NCBI RefSeq assembly: GCF_004214935.1
Contig: NZ_SFCC01000018.1
Location: 107,089 to 171,088 of the forward strand
Length of the DNA stretch: 64,000 bases
DNA from: Amycolatopsis suaedae
GTDB lineage: Bacteria > Actinomycetota > Actinomycetes > Mycobacteriales > Pseudonocardiaceae
Direction: 5' to 3'
Shown one piece after another: positions 25,230 to 34,665 of the stretch (position 1 is the stretch's first letter; each line of letters begins with the position of its first letter). Position numbers and translations under genes: made by a program. Under the pieces are notes generated by a model. That model searched no databases, was not told where the DNA came from, and saw nothing but the letters and a program-made list of their open reading frames with translations.

Positions 25230-25268
25230 AATACACTACGGCGGTATTAGGCATGTTTCGTTCCTAAT
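25230..25268. promoter_or_regulatory. Palindromes in epoxide hydrolase/WYL divergent gap
   Basis: AATAC-N9-GTATT (25230-25248) covers the leaderless -10 box of the hydrolase gene (TAGTGT, complement of 25233-25238). ATTAGG-N11-CCTAAT (25246-25268) lies next to it, 20 bases before the regulator start. Either could be the WYL regulator site. Confidence 0.5.
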
Positions 25269-25288
25269 GGCAGGACAATATTTCAGGC

Positions 25289-26254
25289 ATGGCTGACACC
25301 TCGGCACGACTGCTGCGACTGCTCGCACTCCTGCAGATGCGCAGGGAATGGACCGGCACCGAACTGGCCGCACGACTGGAGGTCAGCGGCCGCACGGTGC
25401 GCAACGACGTCGAACGGCTGCGGGCGCTGGGTTACCCGGTGCACGGCACCCGCGGCTCGGTCGGCGGCTACCGGCTCGGCGCCGGCGCGCAGCTGCCACC
25501 GCTGCTGCTCGACGACGACGAGGCGGTCGCCGTCGCCGTCGGCCTGCGTACGGCGGCGGGCGGCACCATCACCGGCGTCGAGGAGACGTCGCTGCGGGCC
25601 CTGGCCAAGCTGGAACAGGTCCTGCCGTCCCGGCTGCGCCGCCGGGTGCAGGCCCTGCAGTCGGTCACCGTGCCGGTCCCCCGCGACGAGCCCGGCCCCA
25701 GGGTCGACGCCGACACGCTGACCGCGCTCGCCGCCGCCTGCCGCGACAGCGAGCGGCTGCGGTTCGACTACGCCGACCACTCCGGCAACGCCACCCGCCG
25801 CGTCACCGAGCCGTACCGGCTGGTCACCTGGGGCCGCCGCTGGTACCTGGTGGCCTGGGACGTCGACCGCGCCGACTGGCGCACCTTCCGCGTCGACCGG
25901 ATCACGCCGAAGCTTCCGTCCGGACCCCGCTTCACCCCGCGCGAGCTGCCCGGTGACGTGACCGACCGGGTGCGCCGCGGGGTGTCGTCGGCGGCCTGGC
26001 GCCACCATGCGACGGTCACCGTGCACGCCCCGGCGACCGAGGTCGCGCAACGCATCAATCCCGCCGTCGGCACTGTGGAGGCGATCGACGAGCACAGCTG
26101 CCTGCTGCACACCGGGGCGGACAGCGTGCACACGCTCGCCGTCCACCTCGGCATGCTCGACCTGGACTTCACCGCCGACGGCCCGCCCGAGCTGGTGGAC
26201 CTGCTGGCCACCCTGTCCCGGCGCTACGACCGCGCCACCGGCTCAGCCGGGTAG
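25289..26254 (+). CDS. WYL-domain transcriptional regulator
   Basis: The 321-residue protein has an N-terminal HTH_11 winged helix (LLRLLALLQMRREWTGTELAARLEVSGRTVRNDVERL). The WYL domain spans about 145-215, with RLVTWGRRWYLVAWD containing the W-Y-L signature. A C-terminal WCX-type extension follows. WYL domains sense nucleic acids or small ligands. The ATG at 25289 is 63 bases from the divergent epoxide hydrolase start. The 3' end overlaps the convergent GH95-like gene by 12 bases. Confidence 0.83.
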   Translation: MADTSARLLRLLALLQMRREWTGTELAARLEVSGRTVRNDVERLRALGYPVHGTRGSVGGYRLGAGAQLPPLLLDDDEAVAVAVGLRTAAGGTITGVEETSLRALAKLEQVLPSRLRRRVQALQSVTVPVPRDEPGPRVDADTLTALAAACRDSERLRFDYADHSGNATRRVTEPYRLVTWGRRWYLVAWDVDRADWRTFRVDRITPKLPSGPRFTPRELPGDVTDRVRRGVSSAAWRHHATVTVHAPATEVAQRINPAVGTVEAIDEHSCLLHTGADSVHTLAVHLGMLDLDFTADGPPELVDLLATLSRRYDRATGSAG

Positions 26255-28552
26255 CCCCCAGCGCGCCGCCGGACCGTTCGGGGCGACCGGGGCGACGTCG
26301 AAGTCGGGCCGGTCGCCCCTGCGGTACACGACGGCTTCCTCACCGCGGCGCAGCTCGATCTCCAGCGTGCCGCCGCCGAGGTCGCGCCACCGCAACGGCC
26401 TGCCGCCGCGGCCGCGCACCACGGGTTCGCCGCCCAGTCCCGGTCGCAGCACGCACGGCGCACCGGCCTCGCTGCGGATCCGCACCCAGCGGGTCGTCCC
26501 GCCCTGCCGGGAGGCGCTGAGCAGGAACGCGCCCTCGGTGCGGAAGTCGTGCACGACGGCGTCGCGCCAGGCCGACGGCACGGCCGGGAACACCCGGATC
26601 ACGCCGCCCCAGCTCTGCACCAGCATGTCGTGCAACGACTGCGCCGCCGACAGCGGCGTCTCGATCACCGGCCCGGACTCCTGGTACATGGTGTTGGGCT
26701 TGATGAACCGCCGTTGCAGCTCGCCGAGGTAGAACTCGGCCTTGTCGCCGCGCAGCATCTGCGCCGACATCGACGCCGCGCCGGTGAACGTGTAGCCCTG
26801 CAGCGCGCCCTCGAAGCTGACCCAGTGGTTGAGCGAGGTCTCGATCAGCGAGCGCTTTGCCGGGTCCTCCCAGGTGACCTCGTAGAGCGGGTAGATCTGC
26901 AGCAGGTGCGAGTAGTGCCGGTGCGACTTGGCGAACGGGACACCCGCGCCGATCATGTACCCGTTGGCGTCGACCGGGTAGTCCACCAGCTTGGCCAGCA
27001 CCTCACGCCAGCGCGGCAGCAGCGGGTCGTCCACGCGCAGCTCGCGGGCGGCGTCGACCAGCGTGCGGCAGCCCCAGCGCAGCAGCGCGAGGTCGTAGGT
27101 GCAGTCCGGCGCGTTGACGCCGTACTCCGGGGAGAACGTGAACGGCAGGTGCAGCCTGCCGTCGGCACCCGGGATGAGGAAGTGCAGGTAGTAGTTGACC
27201 GCCCCGCGCAGCAGCGGGAACAGCACGTCGCGCAGCAGCGCGCGGTCCATGCTGTGCCGGTAGGACAGCCACACGTTGTGCAGTGCCCAGGTGAGGTTGC
27301 CGACCTCCGGCGTCGGCGACTCCTTGCCGGGGATACCGACCGGGTAGCCCGCGTTGCCCGCGATCGGTCCGTTCCGCAGGGTCATGTCGGTGGTGCGCGG
27401 GATGCCGTAGGAGTCGGCCCGGTACGGCTGCGCGATCTGGTCGCGCAGGTTGTTCCGGTGCCGGTCCAGTGCGTGCGTGACGGCGTCCAGTTCCAGGTGG
27501 TTGGACCCGTGGATGAGCCAGTACTCCAGCTGCACGTTGAGGTTCCACCAGGTGGCTGGCCACGGCGTCGACTCCAGCCAGGGCCCGCAGGTCGCCATCA
27601 CCGGCGCCTCCTTACGGGCGGCCGAGGCGAACTTGTAGAGCTGGATCCAGTAGAAGCTCTGCAGCCGCTGGTCCGGGACGGACAGGAAGCTCTTGCGGTA
27701 GAAGTCCTGCCACCACCGCCGGTGGTCCAGGGCCAGCGCCGGCAGCGGCAGGCTGGCCGTGCGGATCATCCACAGCGCGGTGCGCACCGAGGTCCGGTCC
27801 GGGTGCGACCAGGCGACCGCGGCGTAGAGCGTCCGCGCCCGGCCCCAGCGGGACTCCCGCCACGCCGTGACGTGCTCGCCGCCCGCGTGCAGCGGCTGCA
27901 CCGCGACGTGTGCGTCACCGGCACGCTCGACGGTGGCAGGCGGGTTGGCGGTGTACCCGGGCGGTGGCTGCTTGTTGAACTTCGGGTTCGTTCGCGGGCT
28001 GACGGCCTCGGCCGGGTGGAACACCCACCGGAAGTCCCGTTCCCCGTCGGTGGGCCGCACCTCCACGGCCAGCACCGACCGTCCACTGTGGATCAGCGCG
28101 CGCAGCTCCAGGCTGCCCGCGCTGGTGGTGATCGTGCCGCGCAGTTCGGCGTTCCACAGGTCCATCCGCCAGTCCACGCCGGTGATCGCGCCGACCGGTT
28201 CCAGGGTGAAGTACCCGATCGGCAGCCTGGCCAGCCCGAACAGCGAACCGAACTCGGGCCGGTGGTCCTGGACCTCACTGTGCTGCACGTTGAACCGGAC
28301 GGCGTTGGCGCCCGGCTCGGCGTAGATCCCGGAGCCGAGGAAACCGTTGCCCAGGAACGGTCCCTCGTACCAGGTCTTCGGCATGCGCTGCCAGACCAGG
28401 TCGGCCAGCCCGAGGAAACCCGGCCAGTCCACGCCGCCACGCACGGCGTCTGCCGCGGGTTCGGCCAGCGCGGGCAGCCCGGGGGCCAGTGCCGCACCGG
28501 CGGCACCCGCCAGTGCGGTCCCGAGGACGGTTCTGCGGTTGAGTTCGGCCAT
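26243..28552 (-). CDS. Secreted GH95-like glycoside hydrolase, paralogue A
   Basis: The 769-residue protein begins with a twin-arginine-type signal (NRRTVLGTALAGAAGAALAP) and is probably exported folded. GH95-like landmarks are present: WNLNVQLEYW (the two Asn of the alpha-L-fucosidase site), FSPEYG with a Glu at the acid position, and SHRHYSHLLQIYP. The usual late GWS-type motif is not evident; the equivalent stretch reads GYTFTGAASMS. It probably cleaves L-fucosyl or L-galactosyl residues of plant or host glycans. It follows paralogue B by 21 bases in one operon. The ATG has GGAGGT 11 bases upstream. Substrate is inferred. Confidence 0.72.
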   Translation of the reverse strand: MAELNRRTVLGTALAGAAGAALAPGLPALAEPAADAVRGGVDWPGFLGLADLVWQRMPKTWYEGPFLGNGFLGSGIYAEPGANAVRFNVQHSEVQDHRPEFGSLFGLARLPIGYFTLEPVGAITGVDWRMDLWNAELRGTITTSAGSLELRALIHSGRSVLAVEVRPTDGERDFRWVFHPAEAVSPRTNPKFNKQPPPGYTANPPATVERAGDAHVAVQPLHAGGEHVTAWRESRWGRARTLYAAVAWSHPDRTSVRTALWMIRTASLPLPALALDHRRWWQDFYRKSFLSVPDQRLQSFYWIQLYKFASAARKEAPVMATCGPWLESTPWPATWWNLNVQLEYWLIHGSNHLELDAVTHALDRHRNNLRDQIAQPYRADSYGIPRTTDMTLRNGPIAGNAGYPVGIPGKESPTPEVGNLTWALHNVWLSYRHSMDRALLRDVLFPLLRGAVNYYLHFLIPGADGRLHLPFTFSPEYGVNAPDCTYDLALLRWGCRTLVDAARELRVDDPLLPRWREVLAKLVDYPVDANGYMIGAGVPFAKSHRHYSHLLQIYPLYEVTWEDPAKRSLIETSLNHWVSFEGALQGYTFTGAASMSAQMLRGDKAEFYLGELQRRFIKPNTMYQESGPVIETPLSAAQSLHDMLVQSWGGVIRVFPAVPSAWRDAVVHDFRTEGAFLLSASRQGGTTRWVRIRSEAGAPCVLRPGLGGEPVVRGRGGRPLRWRDLGGGTLEIELRRGEEAVVYRRGDRPDFDVAPVAPNGPAARWGLPG

Positions 28553-28573
28553 GATGTCGCGGCACCTCCGGGG

Positions 28574-30871
28574 TCAGGCGGGCAGTCCCCACGACGGCGC
28601 CGAGCCGTTCGCGGGTACGTCACGGGGTTCGAAGCCGGGCCGGGCACCGCGGCGGGTGACCACCGCCGTGCGGCCCCTGGGCAGGTCGATCTCGATACCG
28701 CCACGGGCCGGCCGCCAGGGCAGCTCCCGGCCACGGTCGTCACGCACCTCCGGGTCGGCGATGCCGCTGCGCAGGACCAGCGGTTCACCGGCTTCGCTGT
28801 GCACGCGGACCCATTCGGTCGCGCCGCCGCGGCGGGAGGCGTCGACGAGGAACGCGCCCTCGGTACGCAGCCCCGCGATGCTGGCCTCCCGCCACGCCGA
28901 CGGCACGGCGGGGAACACGCTGACCACCCCGGCGTGCGACTGGGTGACCATGTCCAGCAGCGACTGGGCCGCGGCCAGCGGGCTCTCGATGGCAAAGTTG
29001 TTGCCCTCGCGGTACATCGTGTTCGGGGTGAGCTGGCAGTTGTCGACGACGGTGCCGTCGAGGAACACCCGCAGCTGCGCCAGCGACTCGTCGGGCGAGC
29101 CCATCAGCGACAGCATCGACGAGGCGGCGGCGAAGCTGTAGCCGTGCCACCGCTCGCGGTTGCTCGCCCAGTGGTCGTAGCTGCGGCGCATGATGTCCCG
29201 GTCGGCCGGGTTGTCCCAGTGCTTCTCCCGCAACGGGTACAGCCACAGCAGGTGCGAGAAGTGCCGGTGCGAGTCCGCCAGCGGGACGCCGTCGCCGATG
29301 ATCACGCCGGTGGCGTCGGTGTGGTAGGGCACCAGCCGGTTCAGGATGTCCGTCCACACCGGACGCAGCGGGTCGTCGACGCCGAGCTGCCTGCTCGTCT
29401 CGAGCAGGGTGGTGCAGCCCCAGCGCAGCAGGGACAGGTCGTAGGTGCAGTCGGCGGCGTCGGCGTACTCGGGCGAGCGGGTCAGCGGCAGGTGCAGCCT
29501 GCCGTCGGCACCCTGGGTGAGGAAGTGGCGGTAGAAGTTCACCGCCTTGGTCAGGATCGGGTACAGCACGTCGCGCAGGATCCGGATGTCCATGCTGTGC
29601 CGGTAGGCCAGCCAGACGTTGTGCAGTCCCCAGATCAGGTTGCCGGTCTGGTCGGTCTTCGACCCGGTTCCGGGGATGCCGACCGAGCGGGTGCCGCCGG
29701 GGCGCAGCGTCCAGTCGCCGGGATGGGAAAGGGCGTAGGTCTGCCCGTCGCGGTAGGCGGGCGGGACCGACAGCTCCAGCGCGCGGTGGTCGCGGCGGAA
29801 CGTGGCGGTGACGGCGTCCAGTTCCGGGTGGTTGGACCCGTTGCCCAGCGGGTAGGCGACCTGCACGTTGAGGTTCCACCACACCGCGGTCCAGCTGTTG
29901 CCGATCTCCGGGAACCACGGCCCCCACTCGGCCAGCACCGGCCCGTCGGCGCGGGTGGAGGCGGCGAGCTTGTACAGCTGGATCCAGTAGAAGCGCTGCA
30001 CCCACTTGTCGGGTACGGACACCAGGCTGCGCGTGTAGAAGGTGTTCCACCATTCTCGGTGGGTGGCGAGCAGGCGGTCCAGCGGTGCCGCCTGGGCGTG
30101 CCGTACGGCGCGGACGGCGTCGCGGGTGGAGGTGGCGCCGGGGTGGCTGTAGGACACCGTCGCGGCCAGCAGCCTGCGGCTGCCGATGCGGCGTTCCTGC
30201 CAGGCGGTGGTGTAGCCGCCGCCCGCCAGCAGCGGCTGCTCGGCGTAGCGGACCTCCCCCGCGCTGCCCAGGGTCGGCGCCGGGTTGCCGACGTAGTCCG
30301 GCGGCTTGCGGATGGTGCGGGTGGTGGCCGACGGCAGTGGCGTGAAGCCCCAGGCGGCCCCGTCCTCGCCAGCGCCGGGACGCAGCGACACCAGCAGGAC
30401 GCCGGTGTCGTTGTGCACCAGCGCGGAGAACGCGAGCGCGCCGCGGGTGGTGGTGATCGTGCCGGACAGCTCGGCGTTCCACAGGTCCAGCCGCCAGTCG
30501 ACGGCGGTGACCTCCCCGGCGAGCGTGAGCGTCAGGTAGCCGATCGGCAGGCGGGACAGGCCGATGGCGGCCTCCCAGTGGTCCCGCTGGTCCTGCACCT
30601 GGGAGTGGCTCAGCATGAACTTCACGGTCCTGGCGTCGGCGCCGCGGTAGACCAGCACGCCGAGGCGGCCGTTGGCGAGGAACGGGCCGGTGCGCCACGA
30701 GTCGGGGAAGCGCTTCCAGACCAGTGCCGCGTCGTCGGCGATGCGCCGGTGGGTGTCCTCCGCTCGCGCCGCCGCGCGTGCCGGGGGCGCGGCCCACAGG
30801 CCGCCCAGCGCCGCGGTTCCAGCCAGGGCGGACGCGCCGTACAGCACCGTCCGCCGGGACACCTCAGCCAT
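28574..30871 (-). CDS. Secreted GH95-like glycoside hydrolase, paralogue B
   Basis: The 765-residue protein is a close paralogue of the next gene. It has a twin-arginine signal (SRRTVLYGASALAGTAALGG), the WNLNVQVAYP Asn pair, TRSPEYADAADCTYDL with the Glu, and DSHRHFSHLLWLYP. The C-terminal beta domain ends in PANGSAPSWGLPA, and the paralogue has the matching PNGPAARWGLPG. ATG 30871 is set by GGAGG 6 bases upstream; an earlier in-frame ATG at 30889 and an ORF opening at 30946 lack this. A TAGTAT box lies just upstream. The tandem pair probably arose by duplication and divided substrate range. Confidence 0.72.
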   Translation of the reverse strand: MAEVSRRTVLYGASALAGTAALGGLWAAPPARAAARAEDTHRRIADDAALVWKRFPDSWRTGPFLANGRLGVLVYRGADARTVKFMLSHSQVQDQRDHWEAAIGLSRLPIGYLTLTLAGEVTAVDWRLDLWNAELSGTITTTRGALAFSALVHNDTGVLLVSLRPGAGEDGAAWGFTPLPSATTRTIRKPPDYVGNPAPTLGSAGEVRYAEQPLLAGGGYTTAWQERRIGSRRLLAATVSYSHPGATSTRDAVRAVRHAQAAPLDRLLATHREWWNTFYTRSLVSVPDKWVQRFYWIQLYKLAASTRADGPVLAEWGPWFPEIGNSWTAVWWNLNVQVAYPLGNGSNHPELDAVTATFRRDHRALELSVPPAYRDGQTYALSHPGDWTLRPGGTRSVGIPGTGSKTDQTGNLIWGLHNVWLAYRHSMDIRILRDVLYPILTKAVNFYRHFLTQGADGRLHLPLTRSPEYADAADCTYDLSLLRWGCTTLLETSRQLGVDDPLRPVWTDILNRLVPYHTDATGVIIGDGVPLADSHRHFSHLLWLYPLREKHWDNPADRDIMRRSYDHWASNRERWHGYSFAAASSMLSLMGSPDESLAQLRVFLDGTVVDNCQLTPNTMYREGNNFAIESPLAAAQSLLDMVTQSHAGVVSVFPAVPSAWREASIAGLRTEGAFLVDASRRGGATEWVRVHSEAGEPLVLRSGIADPEVRDDRGRELPWRPARGGIEIDLPRGRTAVVTRRGARPGFEPRDVPANGSAPSWGLPA

Positions 30872-30988
30872 GCGCGCCTCCGGATTCATACTACGTTTCT
30901 GAACTGGCGACAGGCATACTCGCAGACAATCCGGTCTCCTGACCATCCCCAGTCACCCAGACATCCGATCTCTCACGTCCGGCGCGAA

Positions 30989-31043
30989 GCACGTGAAGGC
31001 CACCTTCAGCACGTCTCACGTAATGAAGGTGGCCTTCACGAGC
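30989..31043. repeat. 55-bp inverted repeat, copy 2
   Basis: Arms 30992-31008 and 31024-31040 are perfect reverse complements over 17 bp around a 15-base spacer. The spacer CACGTC-T-CACGTAA core matches copy 1 at 6311-6365 apart from single bases. It starts 5 bases beyond the ABC-F stop codon and may end that transcript. Confidence 0.9.
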
Positions 31044-31047
31044 CGGG

Positions 31048-32670
<1,623 letters not shown>

Positions 32671-32682
32671 GGTGAAGCTCCA

Positions 32683-32745
32683 GTTCTTTCTCGCGATTGA
32701 GTGGACGACGGACCCGAAGGGGCGTCGACCTCTCAGAGAAAGAAC
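32683..32745 (-). promoter_or_regulatory. Attenuator hairpin in the ABC-F leader
   Basis: In the transcript, GUUCUUUCUC (complement of 32736-32745) pairs perfectly with GAGAAAGAAC (complement of 32683-32692). The second arm ends one base before the GGAG ribosome site, and AGCT on each side can extend pairing into it. A small internal hairpin with a UUCG loop lies between the arms. The first arm is formed by the last codons of a leader ORF, so a stalled ribosome would open the structure. Confidence 0.6.
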
Positions 32746-32756
32746 AGCTGTTGCAC
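32733..32756 (-). CDS. Putative leader peptide MQQLFFL upstream of ABC-F gene
   Basis: GTG 32756 opens a 7-codon ORF (MQQLFFL) that stops at 32733-32735, 63 bases before the ABC-F start. An in-frame GTG at 32765 would give MVGVQQLFFL. A TATCGT box lies 7 bases before GTG 32756, so it may be translated from a leaderless message. Its last codons form the first arm of the attenuator hairpin. Leader peptides of this size are known to sense ribosome-targeting drugs upstream of abc-f and erm genes. Confidence 0.5.
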   Translation of the reverse strand: MQQLFFL

Positions 32757-32859
32757 GCCGACCACGATAGCGGACCGGTGATCGTGACGGAACGTGATTT
32801 CCGGCTCAGCCAGTGTTCCGTGATCCTGGTTCCTCGCGTCCGCTGTGGATCCACGTGGT

Positions 32860-32926
32860 CGCTGGCAAGGCGGCGGAAAGCCCTCGTACCGGGTCGTACT
32901 CGGGCTTTCCGCCAACGCCGCCAGCG
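32860..32926. repeat. 67-nt structured palindrome, copy 1
   Basis: Outer arms CGCTGGC/GCCAGCG (7 bp), an interior loop, an inner 12-bp perfect stem (32872-32883 with 32902-32913) and an 18-base loop TCGTACCGGGTCGTACTC. A second copy at 61007-61073 keeps the outer arms and loop exactly and changes the stem in a compensatory way. It lies between the 3' end of the lipoprotein gene and the ABC-F leader. Confidence 0.9.
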
Positions 32927-32962
32927 GCCGCGTGGGCCCCAGCGGGCGTGAGGAGGCCAGGA

Positions 32963-33982
32963 TCACGGGACACTGGGGACGCCGGGTGGCGGAGTCGAGC
33001 AGGACGGCGCGAGCAGCGTCGCGACCTCGGGCCTGCGCAGGTTCTGGTCGGTGACCAGGATGGTCCCGGTGTCCACGCTGGGCCGCTGGTCTCCCCGGCG
33101 CAGCCGGGCGATCACGGCGGACACGGCCTCGAACGTCATCCGGAACGGGTTGGCCACCACCACCCCGTCGAGTACCCCGGTGCGGACCTCCGCGGCCTGC
33201 CTGCCGGTGTCGTCCCAGCCGACCACCGTCACCGCGCCACCGCGGCCGGTGCGGCGGATCGCCTCGGCCGCGCCCGCGGTGCCGACCTCGTCGACGGCGA
33301 ACAACGCGTTGAGCCCGGGATTGTCGGCCAGCACTCGCTCGGCCGCGGCGACGGCGGCGGCGTGATCGGGCAGCCCGCCGCGGTCGCCGACCAGGCGGAT
33401 GCCGGGATTGCGCAGCATCTCGGCGGTGAACCCGGCCATCCGCTGGGCCGTCACCGGCCGTACCGGGTCGGCCTGCAGCACGGCCACCTGGCCGGTCCCG
33501 AGCAGCCTGCCGGTGATGAACTCCCCCGCCCTGCGCGCGGCCACGAAGTCGTCGGTGCCGAACACCGGCACGTCCGACGGCCTCGGCTCGGTGCCCGCCT
33601 CGAAGTTCGCCAGCGCGACACCCGCCTTGGTGATCTCGACGCTGGTGCGTGCCATGCCGTCCGGATCGAGCGGCGCGTACACCAGCGCGTCGGTCCCCCG
33701 CGCGAGCTCGTCGCGGACGACCGCGGCCTGGTGGGGCACGTCGGCCGGCGGAGGCAGCGGCACCCAGCGCAGGCTCACCTCGGGATCGCGTTGCACGGCA
33801 CACCGCGCGCCCTGTTCCATGAGGCCGAGCAGCGCGCCGGTGGCACTCCCGGACACCACGGTGACGGCGATCGGCCCTTTCGAACGTCCGGGAAGGGGCT
33901 TCATCGACTCACCCGAGCCGCACGCCACGGTCGTCGCCGAAACCAGCACTGCCACCGCCGACGCGAGAACGGTCTTGCGCAC
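32963..33982 (-). CDS. Sugar-binding-protein-like lipoprotein (periplasmic binding protein type 1)
   Basis: The 339-residue protein has a signal peptide (RKTVLASAVAVLVSATTVAC) whose terminal Cys could be lipidated, though the Thr at -3 is not ideal. The rest is a LacI/ribose-binding fold: AVVRDELARGTDALVYAPLDPDG, VPVFGTDDFVAARRAGEF, LNALFAVDEVGTAGAAEAI, VTVVGWDDTG and DGVVVANPFRMTFEAV. Such proteins deliver sugars to ABC importers or sense them. No permease or ATPase gene is adjacent, so it is an orphan here. GTG 33982 follows AGAGAGG by 5 bases. It is divergent from a TetR gene 89 bases away. Confidence 0.75.
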   Translation of the reverse strand: MRKTVLASAVAVLVSATTVACGSGESMKPLPGRSKGPIAVTVVSGSATGALLGLMEQGARCAVQRDPEVSLRWVPLPPPADVPHQAAVVRDELARGTDALVYAPLDPDGMARTSVEITKAGVALANFEAGTEPRPSDVPVFGTDDFVAARRAGEFITGRLLGTGQVAVLQADPVRPVTAQRMAGFTAEMLRNPGIRLVGDRGGLPDHAAAVAAAERVLADNPGLNALFAVDEVGTAGAAEAIRRTGRGGAVTVVGWDDTGRQAAEVRTGVLDGVVVANPFRMTFEAVSAVIARLRRGDQRPSVDTGTILVTDQNLRRPEVATLLAPSCSTPPPGVPSVP

Positions 33983-34058
33983 TGCTACCTCTCTGTGGAC
34001 CCGGTGAACCCGCAGCTTACGCGGCTGCGAACGCCACGAAGCGTTCGCCCGGTAGGTG

Positions 34059-34071
34059 TACACTGACGAAC
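34059..34071 (+). promoter_or_regulatory. Leaderless promoter of TetR gene
   Basis: TACACT (34059-34064) is followed by 7 bases and the ATG at 34072. The surrounding GTGTACAC palindrome and flanking GTTCG/CGAAC repeats (34042-34071) are possible operator elements. Confidence 0.5.
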
Positions 34072-34653
34072 ATGGCTGTGCATATCAGAAGGCCAACGTT
34101 CGCTCGTGAACAGCCCTCCACCTTGTCGGTGGCGGCCGATGTACTGGCGATGGACCCCACAGCGTCCCTGTCCACCATCGCCGAGGCCGCCGGTATCGGC
34201 CGCACCACGCTGCACAAACGGTATCCGACCCGGCACGATCTCCTGTTCGCCGTGGCGAAGGACTCCCTGGAGCAGCTGTCCGCCGCCACCGAGCAGTCGG
34301 GCATCTCCGATCCGGACGTCCCGATCCCCGATGCGTTGCGCCGCATGGTCGAACTGTCCGTTCCGCTCGGCTCCCGGGTGTCGTTCCTGCTGCGCCAGCC
34401 GTCGCTGGACTCGGAGGAGGAGCTGATGCTCACGCTGCAGGAGATGGACCGCCCCGTGGAGGCGTTCGTGCGCCGCGCGCAGGACGCCGGCGTGCTGCGG
34501 CCCGACGTGCCGGCGTGGTGGGTGATCTCCACGCTGTACTCGATCCTCTACACCACCTGGGAAGGCGTCGCGATGGGCAGGCTGGCGCCGCTGGACGCCC
34601 CCCGGCTGGCCCTCGACACCATCCTCAACGGCCTGGGCGGCAAGAACTCCTAA
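34072..34653 (+). CDS. TetR-family regulator
   Basis: The 193-residue protein has a TetR helix-turn-helix, with VAADVLAMDPTASLSTIAEAAGIGRTTLHKRYPTRHDLL as the region. The ligand domain includes a Trp-rich C-terminal helix (YSILYTTWEGVAMG). It lies divergent from the binding lipoprotein and convergent with the M1 peptidase, so its target is uncertain; autoregulation and control of the lipoprotein gene are the simplest guess. ATG 34072 is supported by the promoter spacing. Confidence 0.78.
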   Translation: MAVHIRRPTFAREQPSTLSVAADVLAMDPTASLSTIAEAAGIGRTTLHKRYPTRHDLLFAVAKDSLEQLSAATEQSGISDPDVPIPDALRRMVELSVPLGSRVSFLLRQPSLDSEEELMLTLQEMDRPVEAFVRRAQDAGVLRPDVPAWWVISTLYSILYTTWEGVAMGRLAPLDAPRLALDTILNGLGGKNS

Positions 34654-34665
34654 CGCGCGGCACAG

